From: Thermoplasmata archaeon | GTDB taxonomy: Archaea; Thermoplasmatota; Thermoplasmata; UBA10834 | Length of the DNA: 64,000 bases | Direction: 5' to 3' | Assembly: GCA_029864565.1 (NCBI GenBank) | Contig: JAOTTD010000003.1 | Span: 39,593-103,592, forward strand | Shown here: positions 50,703 through 60,054 of the stretch, in pieces | Layout: each line of letters opens with the position of its first letter | How positions within the stretch are numbered: the stretch's first letter is position 1 | The notes under the pieces: generated by a model | Databases searched by the model: none | What the model was told of the DNA's origin: nothing | The model's input: the letters and a program-made list of their open reading frames with translations, nothing else | Program-made: the position numbers and the translations under genes

Positions 50703-51644
50703 TCAGATCTTCTTCATCATGCCCAGCTCTGGCTCGTACACCTCTCCTTTGTCCAGGAGGTTCGCCACAATCTCCTCGAGCCGGACTTTGTCGATCTTCT
50801 TCTTCGTCGCGGCATCCACAATCTTGTCCCACTGCGCGCCCTTCGAGCCTTTGTCCAGAGAGTCTATGATTCCGAGGACCGTTTCCTCCTCGTCCGCTCC
50901 CACCTCGAGCTCCTGCAACTCCTCGTTTGCGGCTTCAGAGGCTCCCTCCTCTGGCACTTCGACGGATGCGAAGACATCCTTCTTCGGGGGTTGCGCGGGT
51001 GTGGCCTTCTCGGTCTTTCCCCTGCCCTCGGGCAACAGACTCCTGAGGGCGTCCTTGACGACATTCCTGAAACGGTTGAGGTCCACATCTCGGTAGTAGT
51101 CCAACGCGAGCACGACGCCCTCCGCGAGGTTCTCCGGATACCCGAGCTTCATTAGTTCGCCAGCGGTCGGCTCGGACATGTTTAGCGCCTCCTGCATGGC
51201 GTCTATCCTCGCAAGAGTGCTCTTGGCAGTCTCGAGGACCCAGTTGTCTCGCGCGTTCGCGTCTACCTCCGATATCCTCTCGGGACGTATGCTTAGGTAC
51301 TTCACGCCCTCTTCAGGGGAGTACGCCCTGCTCTTGCCGACGACAGCTACGAACGCGGGCGGCGATATCTTCGCCAGTGCGGCAGCCGCCTCGGGTTGGT
51401 ACTCGCCGGCCGAGACGTAGAACTCCCCCGTCTGATCCGCCACGCGCGCGCGATAACGCGGCTTGTCCTCCTCGCCGACATCCTCTATTTCCGTCACGAC
51501 TCCGACAACGAGCATCCTGTTGACTCGCGCGCCCAAAGGTGTCACTATGTACGACACGGGCTTCTCGCCCTCGCCCGAGTGCTCCATCGTGGATGAACCA
51601 TACTCCTCGGCGAAGACGCGCCACGAGACCTCACGGACGTTCAT
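50703..51644 (-). CDS. RPA-associated protein (OB-fold)
   Basis: A 313-residue protein of the archaeal RPA-associated family. It has an N-terminal OB-fold (NRMLVVGVVTEIEDVGE..., GEFYVSAGEYQPEAA), a central helical part, a Lys/Pro/Glu-rich linker (about 200-235) and a C-terminal winged-helix-like domain. The family is encoded beside RPA and assembles with it on single-stranded DNA. Its start overlaps the RPA stop by 4 bases. Confidence 0.88.
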   Translation of the reverse strand: MNVREVSWRVFAEEYGSSTMEHSGEGEKPVSYIVTPLGARVNRMLVVGVVTEIEDVGEEDKPRYRARVADQTGEFYVSAGEYQPEAAAALAKISPPAFVAVVGKSRAYSPEEGVKYLSIRPERISEVDANARDNWVLETAKSTLARIDAMQEALNMSEPTAGELMKLGYPENLAEGVVLALDYYRDVDLNRFRNVVKDALRSLLPEGRGKTEKATPAQPPKKDVFASVEVPEEGASEAANEELQELEVGADEEETVLGIIDSLDKGSKGAQWDKIVDAATKKKIDKVRLEEIVANLLDKGEVYEPELGMMKKI

Positions 51645-52960
51645 CGGCTCTCCTCCAGCTCGACGAGGAGTCTTTCGATGTCTCCCATCGTGTCCGGAAC
51701 CTTTAGCTCCGCCTCCTTGGTTATCATGGAGAGTCCGTACGTGTCGGCGGTTATGTTCCCAGTTGCGTCAATGATTTTGAACGTGAGCGCATCGTCCATC
51801 GAGTCTTTGATGGATTCGAAGCTCATCGATTGCCTCGCCTTTTCCATGCATTCCTCGAGCGTGAAATCCATCAGCCTCTCAGTGAGCTCCCGGCCAATTA
51901 TGGCGCTGACGGAGCCCGAGCCGTCGTCTATGACAGCCTTGATGCGCAGATCGGGGAAGCCTTCCACCCTGCCGTGGATCTTGCACATGCTCTTCTGAAG
52001 CGCACGCTTGCACTCAGGGCAGCGCATTATAAGCCCGGAGCCGTCCCGAACTTCGATTATGGTACCTCTGACGGACACGTCTGCTGCGCCGCCCCTGGAT
52101 GCGACTTCCGCGATGGGCGTGATGCTCGTCTTCCGCAGTTCGTCCGCCGACGGGAACTTCTCCTTGACCCTGATTACATCGGCGCGCTCGTCAAAATTGA
52201 GCTGTGGGATGCCCCTCCAGCTCTTAACGGTCGCCCTGGATATCTTGATCAGCTCCCCAGGCTTCAGCTTGAAGTCCGACCACGCGGTGTACTGTATCTT
52301 ACCCGTCTCGTCGGCGATCGTGCCAGAGTAGATCGTCTTCGCCTCCCCCTGGACATTGACCTCCCTCTCGTCCACGGAGAGGAGTCGCCCCTTGGTCTCG
52401 ACATATCCCATGCCTTCCTGTATCTGGTGGATCGCAACGACTTTCGGAGGCCCCTGAGCCACGTCCGAGACGCCTATCGTGGATGGGTCTTCTTTCCGGA
52501 CGGTCACCCTGTTTCCGAAGTGTACCTCCACCCTGCCTCTGTACTCCTTCGTGTACGCGCCCTTGACCGATATGACATCGCCCTTCGCGAACTCCAGGTT
52601 CTGAGGATCCCATGCGGTGTAAGACAGCGTCGTCGATTCGTCTCCGAGGAGGCCGTACCAGATGGTCTTCTTCTCGCCCCTGGCCTCGATGGCCTTCTCG
52701 TTCGCGGTGACGACTCTGGCGACGAAGTCGACATTCGGTTCGTTCGGCCTCAGCTCGGCCAGCTTCCTCTGGAAGCCCGCCGAGAAGCTCCCTGTGTCCC
52801 CGCCATGCCTCTTGACGACGGTCTTCTTCGCCATTGGTATGCTGAGGTTGTAGTCCTCGATGCATTTCCGCAGCTCGTCCTCTATCTCCTTCTCCGATAA
52901 TTTGTTCCCGAGCGCCCTGCTGATTTCCTGAATATGGGGCGCTAGCTTGTCATCTTCCAT
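51641..52960 (-). CDS. rpa: replication protein A (single-stranded DNA-binding)
   Basis: A 439-residue archaeal RPA with an N-terminal helical segment, three OB-folds (about 75-165, 175-270 and 290-400) and a zinc finger in the last (CPECKRALQKSMCKIHG). It coats single-stranded DNA in replication and repair. ATG 52960 is preferred to a Met 28 codons upstream; AAGGGGG precedes it. It forms an operon with the RPA-associated gene. Confidence 0.94.
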   Translation of the reverse strand: MEDDKLAPHIQEISRALGNKLSEKEIEDELRKCIEDYNLSIPMAKKTVVKRHGGDTGSFSAGFQRKLAELRPNEPNVDFVARVVTANEKAIEARGEKKTIWYGLLGDESTTLSYTAWDPQNLEFAKGDVISVKGAYTKEYRGRVEVHFGNRVTVRKEDPSTIGVSDVAQGPPKVVAIHQIQEGMGYVETKGRLLSVDEREVNVQGEAKTIYSGTIADETGKIQYTAWSDFKLKPGELIKISRATVKSWRGIPQLNFDERADVIRVKEKFPSADELRKTSITPIAEVASRGGAADVSVRGTIIEVRDGSGLIMRCPECKRALQKSMCKIHGRVEGFPDLRIKAVIDDGSGSVSAIIGRELTERLMDFTLEECMEKARQSMSFESIKDSMDDALTFKIIDATGNITADTYGLSMITKEAELKVPDTMGDIERLLVELEESR

Positions 52961-53075
52961 AACAAACCCCCTTGCATTCGAGCAGCTGTTTCTTCTCCGT
53001 GCTGCTGCTTGATGAACACCCTCCCGACATATAAATCGATTCACTACGGGGACGCGAAAGTAATCTACCTACGCA

Positions 53076-53870
53076 TCACTGGCCGCTCGTGGTGATGAGC
53101 TCCTTTATGTCTCTCATGGCCCAGACCATCATCACGACGCGCTCCCTGCGCTCGAGCCGTTCGACGCCCCTGTAACGCTCCTCAAGTGATCTAATCGCCG
53201 TTTGGTGTACATCGTCGGGGACATCCCATAGATCGGAGAACGTTCGTTCGCGGTATCTCTCTATTGCGTCTGTGACATATAGGCCCACGGTGTTCTCGGC
53301 CACGTGCGCCTTCCTCATCGGCCTGACGACATCCGCCAATTCGCGCTCCCTAAGGCCTGGATGACGTACCTTATGACCAGCGTCGGCGCAGGCTCCCTCA
53401 TAGGCGAGTTGCATCGCCTCCAGGTCGCACCCATCTCTCTCGGTAACCATCGACACTAACCGGTCCGAGGCCACCCTGGCCATCTCTGCAAGTGCCAATC
53501 TCCACTCGCTGATCAGGTGCGTGAGGTGAACGCTCAGAGCATGGTCGAATGCGTCGTCGACGAACGGCAGAGAAGTCGCATCCGCAAGCGCGACGTCCAC
53601 GACGCCCTTGCTCCTCGCGCGTGAGAGCATGCCCATCGACACGTCGACCCCTACGACATCGAAGCCGTGAGTCCGCAGCGGCTCTGCTATCCTCCCGGTG
53701 CCCACGCCCACCTCCAGGACGGCGCAGTCGGTCGTCAACTCTCGCTCAAGCGCCTCGGCTATGCGCCGTGGAACGCCCTCCGCGTACGCCCTCGTCTCAT
53801 CGTACCGGTCCGCTATCCTGTCGAACGACACGCGCAACGTCCTCTCCTCCGGGCCGTCGAGCAAGGTCAT
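53076..53870 (-). CDS. class I SAM-dependent methyltransferase
   Basis: A 264-residue Methyltransf_11-type enzyme: motif I VLEVGVGTGRIAEPL, acidic motif GVDVSMGML, motif III VALADATSLPFVDDAFD. The C-terminal 100 residues are helical and unassigned. ATG 53870 is preferred over a GTG 12 codons upstream. Substrate unknown. Confidence 0.87.
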   Translation of the reverse strand: MTLLDGPEERTLRVSFDRIADRYDETRAYAEGVPRRIAEALERELTTDCAVLEVGVGTGRIAEPLRTHGFDVVGVDVSMGMLSRARSKGVVDVALADATSLPFVDDAFDHALSVHLTHLISEWRLALAEMARVASDRLVSMVTERDGCDLEAMQLAYEGACADAGHKVRHPGLRERELADVVRPMRKAHVAENTVGLYVTDAIERYRERTFSDLWDVPDDVHQTAIRSLEERYRGVERLERRERVVMMVWAMRDIKELITTSGQ

Positions 53871-53906
53871 GGTGCAGGGCAGGTAATCTGAGTTGTGGTC
53901 GCGCAC

Positions 53907-54100
53907 ATTTGGGAATGTTCGGATACGGCGATGATGTCTGCCGATTCGAATGACGTTCGATGGAGTCGAATTGACACGCCAAATATTGATGCGCTATCGA
54001 ATGCGATTTCGAACAGTCATCCTCGAGCAAAAAATCGACAATCGTAGCGCAGTGGGTACAGAATATATACATAACATCGCATTACACCGAAAGGAGGACC
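53907..54100. other. divergent promoter region of CODH/ACS cluster
   Basis: No gene seen. AGAATATATACATAAC at about 54059-54074 is a strong TATA candidate for the ACT-domain gene that heads the cluster, followed by AAAGGAGGA as ribosome-binding site. Confidence 0.5.
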
Positions 54101-54520
54101 TTGGGGGAGTTTTCAATGACAACAGAATTCGAGCTGTCTGTCGACGCTTCGAGCGAGAACCTGCTGAACGCATTCAACCTGTTGGCCGAACACCAGGTGA
54201 ACCTTGACACGATCGCGACCGCCAAGGTTGACGACAAGTACGTGATCAAATTCCTCACTGGCTGCGAGGAGGAGTGCCGGAGGACGTTCATGAAGGCGGA
54301 CCTCCCGTTCACGGAGCGGAAGGTCCTGGTCGTGGAGATGTTCAACAAGCCTGGGCAGTGGATGAAGGCTGCGCGAGCGCTTATGGCGGCTGGCTTCAAC
54401 CTCGAGGTAAGCTACCTGAGCGGCCAGAAGGACAACAGGCTCAGGTTCGTCTTCGGCGTCGACGACTACGAAGGCGCGAAACAGATAATCGGCCAGATAG
54501 CCGAGTATTCGGTCGACTAG
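54101..54520 (+). CDS. ACT-domain protein at head of CODH/ACS cluster
   Basis: A protein of 134-139 residues with two ACT-like domains (about 5-72 and 73-139; second one begins VEMFNKPGQWMKAARALMAAG). It is a distant paralogue of the protein at 19.1 kb and lacks the usual PGELAR in the first domain. Two starts are possible: TTG 54101, close to the AGGAGG, and ATG 54116. Position upstream of cooT suggests ligand-sensing regulation of C1 metabolism, which is inference. Confidence 0.8.
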   Translation: MGEFSMTTEFELSVDASSENLLNAFNLLAEHQVNLDTIATAKVDDKYVIKFLTGCEEECRRTFMKADLPFTERKVLVVEMFNKPGQWMKAARALMAAGFNLEVSYLSGQKDNRLRFVFGVDDYEGAKQIIGQIAEYSVD

Positions 54521-54573
54521 AAGTGCAGAGGATGCCCATCGGCGGCGATGAATGGGTACACGGGAGGCCTACT

Positions 54574-54771
54574 ATGTGCGAGTCTGCAGTCTATCTACTG
54601 GAAGGGGAGGAGCGCACGCTAATCATGCCCGAGGCGGCGAGGGTACTTATCACCGAAGAGGGCGTAGTATGCGTGGATTTGCTCGGTGAGCGTAGGACCG
54701 TGGAGGGCGCCGAATTGCACGAGGCTAATCTTATCAAGCACGAGATCCTTCTTAAGCGTCGAGAGAGCTGA
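54574..54771 (+). CDS. cooT: CooT-family nickel-binding protein
   Basis: A 65-residue CooT homologue with the invariant start MCESAVYLLEGEE, in which Cys2 is the family's nickel ligand, and a small beta-barrel-like remainder. CooT is an accessory protein for nickel insertion in CO dehydrogenase. GGGAGG precedes ATG 54574, and it ends 5 bases before cooC. Confidence 0.9.
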   Translation: MCESAVYLLEGEERTLIMPEAARVLITEEGVVCVDLLGERRTVEGAELHEANLIKHEILLKRRES

Positions 54772-54776
54772 GCATC

Positions 54777-55571
54777 TTGGGATACAAGTTGGCGGTAGCC
54801 GGCAAGGGTGGCGTCGGCAAGACCACCGTGGTGGGTTCCATAGCGCGAGTCTGGGCGAGAGAGGGCGTCAAGGTGCTCGCTGTGGACGCGGACCCAGCCT
54901 CGCACCTGCACTCGATACTGGAGATTCCGGCAGACCGCGTGCCAAAGCCGATCTCTGCCGAGCTGGATCTCATAGAGGAGCGCACTGGCTCTCGCCCAGG
55001 GGCGGAAACAGGCCCGTTCTACAAGCTGAACCCGAAGGTTGACGACATCCCCGACGGCTACTCGACGGTTGGAGCCGACGGCGTGCGACTGATGGTGCTC
55101 GGAACGATTCGGGCGGCCGGGTCGGGCTGTTTCTGCCCGGAGAACGCGGTGCTGAGAGGGCTCATAGACCACGCCATACTCGAACGGGATGAGGCGGTCG
55201 TCGTCGACATGGAGGCCGGCCTGGAGCAGTTCGGCCGCTCGACCTGCAGGGGCGTGGATCTCCTGCTGATCGTGGTAGGGCCGGGAACACGGTCCATCGA
55301 TACGGGCAGGCGCATCGCGGAGCTGGCCGCAGAGATGGGCATCCGAAGGATGGCAATCGTCGCAAACGGTGTCAGGAGCTCGGAGGAGGAGGATGCTGTG
55401 CGTCAGTCACTGGCGCGACACTCGCTCACTCTGTTCGCGACGCTCCCTTATTCCGAAGCCGTCGCGCGGGCGGACATGCTGGGCAAGTCTGTCTTCGAGG
55501 TCGACGGAGGCGAGGGCTGGGCCGCGGCCGTCAGACAGTTTTCGGATGAAATTCTAAGATTTATCGGCTGA
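54777..55571 (+). CDS. cooC: CooC-type ATPase (CODH/ACS maturation)
   Basis: A 264-residue MinD/CooC-like ATPase with deviant Walker A GKGGVGKTT (residues 9-17), switch I VDADPASHL and the dimer-interface CXC motif Cys118-Cys120 (GSGCFCPEN), which binds metal in CooC. It drives ATP-dependent nickel insertion into CODH or ACS. Start TTG 54777 is 5 bases after cooT. A second CooC-like gene lies at 62.3 kb. Confidence 0.92.
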   Translation: MGYKLAVAGKGGVGKTTVVGSIARVWAREGVKVLAVDADPASHLHSILEIPADRVPKPISAELDLIEERTGSRPGAETGPFYKLNPKVDDIPDGYSTVGADGVRLMVLGTIRAAGSGCFCPENAVLRGLIDHAILERDEAVVVDMEAGLEQFGRSTCRGVDLLLIVVGPGTRSIDTGRRIAELAAEMGIRRMAIVANGVRSSEEEDAVRQSLARHSLTLFATLPYSEAVARADMLGKSVFEVDGGEGWAAAVRQFSDEILRFIG

Positions 55572-55630
55572 GTCGTGGCTCCTCTGGCCGACCCCCGACA
55601 TCGACACAGGCCGAAACGTTCTTGACAACA

Positions 55631-55652
55631 ACGTATTTGTAGCAAAATACGT
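55631..55652. promoter_or_regulatory. palindromic operator-like element upstream of CODH-ACS
   Basis: A perfect inverted repeat ACGTATTT-GTAGCA-AAATACGT in the 294-base gap between cooC and the CODH-ACS gene. It is AT-rich in a GC-rich setting, and ACGTATT recurs at its right edge, giving a direct repeat as well. It lies about 215 bases before the CODH-ACS ATG. A regulator site or internal promoter is likely by position only. Confidence 0.5.
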
Positions 55653-55865
55653 ATTCGTCGAATGCCGAGCGCTGTTGTCAGAGTTGGACCTGAGCCAGAC
55701 ATCCGTTCAGTGGGGTTACATGTGATGGCGAGTTCCGGTGGATACGCCAGGCGGCGGTGTGTTGTCACTACTTTAGGAACCCGTCCGCTCGCCTAGGGTG
55801 GTTAGCCTGCTCCACCGGTGAACGCTGTTCGACAAGCATGACACCCATGGGATGAGAGTCGCAGC

Positions 55866-58800
55866 ATGACATGGCCGTGCAGGGGATGTATTCGCGTGAC
55901 GGGCAAGACAGATAAGGAACAAACAGAGGGGTCGGCCAAGAGTGCGAAGAAGGACCGCGCAGCGGGACTTTGGGACAGCAGCTGTTCCGAGATGTTCACT
56001 GGCCTCCGCAGCTCCGACATCTGCACGGTGTACGATAGGTTCAACAATCAGGGGGCTCAGTGCAAGTTCGGCCAGCTCGGCCTGTGCTGCAGGATATGTC
56101 TGCAGGGTCCTTGCAGGATCAATCCTATGGGCAAGGAACCGACGACAGGCATCTGCGGCGCCCGCGACTACACGATCGTCGCGAGGAACATCGACAGGAT
56201 GATAGTCGGCGGCACTGCGTCGCACTCGTACCACGGCAAGGAGATTGCCGAGGTGCTCCTGATGGTCGCCGAGAAAAAGACCAGCGACTACTCTGTAACC
56301 GACCCCAAGAAGCTCGAGGCCGTTGCTAAGAAGCTCGGTATCGACGTCGCCGGCAAGGGCCCGGACGCGCTTGTCCTCCCCGTCGCACAGGCGGCGCTCG
56401 AGGATTATTCAAGATACTCTCACGAACCTCTTTCGTTCCTCAAATCGACGGTGACAAAGAAGAGGATGAAGCTATGGGACTCTCACGGGGTACTCCCGTG
56501 GAACATCGAGTCGGTCATAAGCGACGTGATGCACAGGACCTCGATGGGCGTGGATGCCGACCCCGTCCCTCTGCTGTTCGCGGGCATCAGATGCGCGCTT
56601 GCTGACTACACCGGTGCGCAGATATCTTCAGATCTCAGCGACGTGCTGTTCGGCACCCCCAAGGTAGTGCTCAGCGAGGCGAACCTGGGCGTGCTGGACG
56701 AGAAGAGCGTGAACGTCGCCGTCCACGGCCACAACCCTTTGCTGAGCGACATAATGGTCGACGTTGCGCGCGAGATGAAGGACGAGGCGAAGAAGGAAGG
56801 CGCGGAAGGCTTCAACATAGTCGGTGTTTGCTGCACCGGGAACGAGATACTGATGCGGAAGGGCGTGCCCATCGCGTCAAACGTGATGGCACAGGAACTC
56901 GTTGTCCTGAGCGGACTGCTCGACGCGATGATACTGGACTACCAATGCTTCCTGCCATCGCTGGCTACGCTCGCGAAATGCACTCACACCAGGATGATCA
57001 GCACGGAGGCCGCTGCGCGCCTCGTCGGCGACACGCACATAGAGTTCACGCCTGACAGGGCGCGCGAGTCCGCCAAGCAGGTGCTGATGCTCGCGCTCGA
57101 GGCTTACAAGCAGCGCGGCGAAATGAGGCGGCTGCCGACCGTCACGCCAGCCAAGGTCGTCGCCGGGTTCAGCGTCGAGCAGATGCGCGAGCTGTTCTCC
57201 AAGGCGAACCCTGGCGACCCGTTCCAGCACCTCGTAGCCAACATCATGAGCGGCCATGTCCGCGGACTCGCGCTGTTTGCCGGGTGCAAGAACACCAGAA
57301 CCGAGATGGACGAGGACGTCCTCATCATGGTACGCGAGCTGTTGAAGCGCGATATCCTCGTGCTCACCACTGGCTGCAACGCAATAGAGCTCGCCAAGGC
57401 CGGATTCTTGGATCCAGCGAAGGTGGAGGAGATCGCGGGCGATGGTCTGCGGTCGTTCCTATCTGAGCTCAGCGAGGCGGCGGGCGTCGACGGCCTTCCC
57501 TGCGTGTGGCACATAGGATCATGCGTCGACAACCCGAGGTTCTCCAACCTCGCGACAGAGGTCGCCAACCGCCTCGGAGTCGATGTGCATCAGATACCGT
57601 TCGTCGCTGCCGCTCCGGAGGCCATGCACGAGAAGGCCGTGTCCATAGGCACATGGGCCGTCACGATGGGTTTTCCGGTCCATGTAGGTACGATCAACTA
57701 CCTCTACGGCAGTACCCTCGTCACCGAGGTGCTGGAGAACACTGCCAGGGACGTATACGGTGGATATTTCATATTCGAGAAGGACCCGGTGATTGCCGCG
57801 AAGCGGCTGTACTCCGCCATCGAGTACCGACGGTGGAAACTCGACCTCACCGATCCAGAGGTCGAGAGGAGCGCCGCCTGCGTGCCCGACGAGGGCACGG
57901 TCACGAACGAGAAGCTGTTCAAAATGGCGGTAGAGGGGTCCATCATCGCCGCGGGATATGCCGACTTCCTCCTCAACCGCGCCCTTCGGAAATACGGCCC
58001 GGACCAGAAGATAGAGTTTCCGGAGACTGGATATCAGCTCCCGAGCCTGTTCGCCTGGCTTGGCAGAGATTGTACCAGACTGGGCGACCTGCCGAAGCTG
58101 CTCGGCGAGGCGAGGGGGAAGATCATCGAGGAGCCGACCTTGGAGGCTGCGATAGCCTCGGGCGAGACGACGATGATATCGGCGGAGATAGTCGAGGCGC
58201 TGAAGTACATCGAGACTCCGACGCCGTACGAGGGCTCGCTCTACTGCGGTTTCGTGCCCGACAGGATACTGAGGCAGCTCGGAATAGCGTTCGTCGACGA
58301 CACCATCCCAGGTGCGGCGGTCTTCGTGGGCAAATGCAGCGACCCGAAGAAGCTGGCGACGATGATCCGCGACTGCCAGAACAAGGGCATGCTGATAATC
58401 GCCTCTTATGACATCATCAAACAGCTGAAGGACGAGAAGATAGCCATGGGGCTCGAGCGGATGCTGTACCCGGTCGGCGAGTTCACGCAGATCATACACG
58501 GCCTCAACTTCGCCATCAGAGCGGCGCTGTCCTTCGGCGGCGTGCAGAGCGGCGACCGCGAGGGGCTTTACAAGTACCTGTCGAAGAGGCCCAAGGTCTT
58601 CGTGCTCCAGATGGGGCCATTGGACCACATCAAGGTGGCCGCGGAGTTCGCGGTGATGTTCAACGGCTCGCCCACCATAACGGACCAGGATGTCGAGCCT
58701 ATTCCCGACAAGTACGTCGTCCAGAAGAACCTCGACGAGATGATCGCGACCGCGATAGAGGTCAGGGGATGCAGGATAAAGCTAGGAGCGATCGACCTGC

Positions 58801-60032
58801 CCGTGCCTTACGGCCCTGCCTTCGAAGGCGAGACGATCCGCCGGCCGGACATGCATATAGAGGCGGGTGGACCGTCGAAGACGCTCGCTTTTGAACTGCT
58901 GAAGATGAGGAACCCGGAGGAGGTCAAGGACGGCCAGATCACGCTGATCGGCAAGGATGTCGACGAGATGGCCGAGGGTTCATCTACTCACCTCGGGATA
59001 CTCGTCAACGTCTATGGAAAGAACATGCAGGAGGACTTCGAGTCCGTCCTCGAGAGACGCATACACCAATTCGTCAACTTCGCGGAGGGTGCGTGGCACA
59101 CGGGACAGAGGAACCTCCTGTGGGTCCGCCTCAGCAAGACGTCCGTCGCCGCAGGCCTTCGGCTGAAGCACATAGGCGACATACTCGTCACCAAGCTGAA
59201 GGAGGAGTTCGGTGCGATAGTCTCCAAGGTGGAGGTGACGATCGTCACCGACGAGGCGGAGCTAAGGAAGCATGTTGACGAGGCACACGCGTCGTACGCC
59301 GCGAGGGACGCGAGGATAGCGGACCTCACGGACGAGAAAGTCGACACATTCTACACGTGCACACTCTGCCAGAGCTTCGCCCCAGGGCATGTGTGCATAG
59401 TGACGCCAGAGCGGTTAGGGCTCTGCGGCGCGATAAACTGGCTCGACGCTAAGGCATCGTTCCAGATAGCGCCCACGGGCCCGAACAACCCCGTCCCGAA
59501 GAAGCAGGTCATCGACGAGGTGAAGGGTCAATGGACGGGGGTCAACGAAGCCGTTACCGAGAAGACCATGGGCAAGCTCCAGAAGTTCAGCGCGTACACG
59601 ATGATGGACGATCCGATGACGTCTTGCGGGTGCTTCGAGTGTATAGTCGCCGTGTCGGCCGACCTGCAAGGAGTGGTCGTCGTGAACAGGGAGTTCCCCG
59701 GCATGACGCCGATAGGGATGACATTCTCCACCCTCGCCGGGTCCGTAGGCGGCGGCATTCAGACGCCAGGGTTCATCGGCGTGGGACGTAAGTACCTCAC
59801 TAGCAGGAAGTTCATCACCGCGGACGGTGGGTTCCAGAGGATCGTGTGGATGCCCAAGGACCTCAAGGAGGCGATGAAGGACGAGCTGACGAAGCGCGCC
59901 GAGGAGCTTGGCATGCCGGACTTCGTCGGCAAGATAGCCGATGAGACGGTCGCGCGGACGCCGGAGGAGCTGACCGAGTGGCTCGCCAAGGTCGACCATC
60001 CAGCGATGAAGATGTTGCCTATGATCAACTGA
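55866..60032 (+). CDS. fused CO dehydrogenase-acetyl-CoA synthase (AcsA-AcsB type)
   Basis: One 1388-residue polypeptide. Residues about 30-670 are a bacterial-type Ni CODH: D/B-cluster Cys66, 74, 75, 78, 83 and 97 with the spacing of C. hydrogenoformans CODH-II; C-cluster candidates His287/289, Cys322, 361, 474, 504 and 553; Lys590 matching its catalytic Lys563. Residues about 680-1388 are a bacterial-length acetyl-CoA synthase with A-cluster Cys1165, 1168, 1177 and 1187 plus the CGC pair Cys1254/1256, spaced exactly as in Moorella ACS. It would reduce CO2 to CO and condense CO, a methyl group and CoA, or the reverse. There is no stop or frameshift at the junction. ATG 55866 is chosen. acsD follows within 25 bases. 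Confidence 0.95.
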   Translation: MTWPCRGCIRVTGKTDKEQTEGSAKSAKKDRAAGLWDSSCSEMFTGLRSSDICTVYDRFNNQGAQCKFGQLGLCCRICLQGPCRINPMGKEPTTGICGARDYTIVARNIDRMIVGGTASHSYHGKEIAEVLLMVAEKKTSDYSVTDPKKLEAVAKKLGIDVAGKGPDALVLPVAQAALEDYSRYSHEPLSFLKSTVTKKRMKLWDSHGVLPWNIESVISDVMHRTSMGVDADPVPLLFAGIRCALADYTGAQISSDLSDVLFGTPKVVLSEANLGVLDEKSVNVAVHGHNPLLSDIMVDVAREMKDEAKKEGAEGFNIVGVCCTGNEILMRKGVPIASNVMAQELVVLSGLLDAMILDYQCFLPSLATLAKCTHTRMISTEAAARLVGDTHIEFTPDRARESAKQVLMLALEAYKQRGEMRRLPTVTPAKVVAGFSVEQMRELFSKANPGDPFQHLVANIMSGHVRGLALFAGCKNTRTEMDEDVLIMVRELLKRDILVLTTGCNAIELAKAGFLDPAKVEEIAGDGLRSFLSELSEAAGVDGLPCVWHIGSCVDNPRFSNLATEVANRLGVDVHQIPFVAAAPEAMHEKAVSIGTWAVTMGFPVHVGTINYLYGSTLVTEVLENTARDVYGGYFIFEKDPVIAAKRLYSAIEYRRWKLDLTDPEVERSAACVPDEGTVTNEKLFKMAVEGSIIAAGYADFLLNRALRKYGPDQKIEFPETGYQLPSLFAWLGRDCTRLGDLPKLLGEARGKIIEEPTLEAAIASGETTMISAEIVEALKYIETPTPYEGSLYCGFVPDRILRQLGIAFVDDTIPGAAVFVGKCSDPKKLATMIRDCQNKGMLIIASYDIIKQLKDEKIAMGLERMLYPVGEFTQIIHGLNFAIRAALSFGGVQSGDREGLYKYLSKRPKVFVLQMGPLDHIKVAAEFAVMFNGSPTITDQDVEPIPDKYVVQKNLDEMIATAIEVRGCRIKLGAIDLPVPYGPAFEGETIRRPDMHIEAGGPSKTLAFELLKMRNPEEVKDGQITLIGKDVDEMAEGSSTHLGILVNVYGKNMQEDFESVLERRIHQFVNFAEGAWHTGQRNLLWVRLSKTSVAAGLRLKHIGDILVTKLKEEFGAIVSKVEVTIVTDEAELRKHVDEAHASYAARDARIADLTDEKVDTFYTCTLCQSFAPGHVCIVTPERLGLCGAINWLDAKASFQIAPTGPNNPVPKKQVIDEVKGQWTGVNEAVTEKTMGKLQKFSAYTMMDDPMTSCGCFECIVAVSADLQGVVVVNREFPGMTPIGMTFSTLAGSVGGGIQTPGFIGVGRKYLTSRKFITADGGFQRIVWMPKDLKEAMKDELTKRAEELGMPDFVGKIADETVARTPEELTEWLAKVDHPAMKMLPMIN

Positions 60033-60054
60033 CGCTCAGAAGGGGGATTCTGAT

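Noticed and set aside
51830..52900. 356-codon open frame on the plus strand opposite RPA
   Set aside because: Antisense shadow of rpa; composition is Arg/Leu/Pro-heavy and no motif is seen.
55866..57880. Missing C-cluster ligand in the CODH half
   Set aside because: At first no Cys seemed to match the sixth ligand near residue 590, but aligning by spacing places Cys474, Cys504 and Cys553 as the last three ligands, so the site is complete.
57519..58628. 369-codon open frame on the minus strand opposite the CODH-ACS gene
   Set aside because: It is antisense to strongly conserved coding sequence, has no recognisable domain, and such shadows are expected in GC-rich genes.
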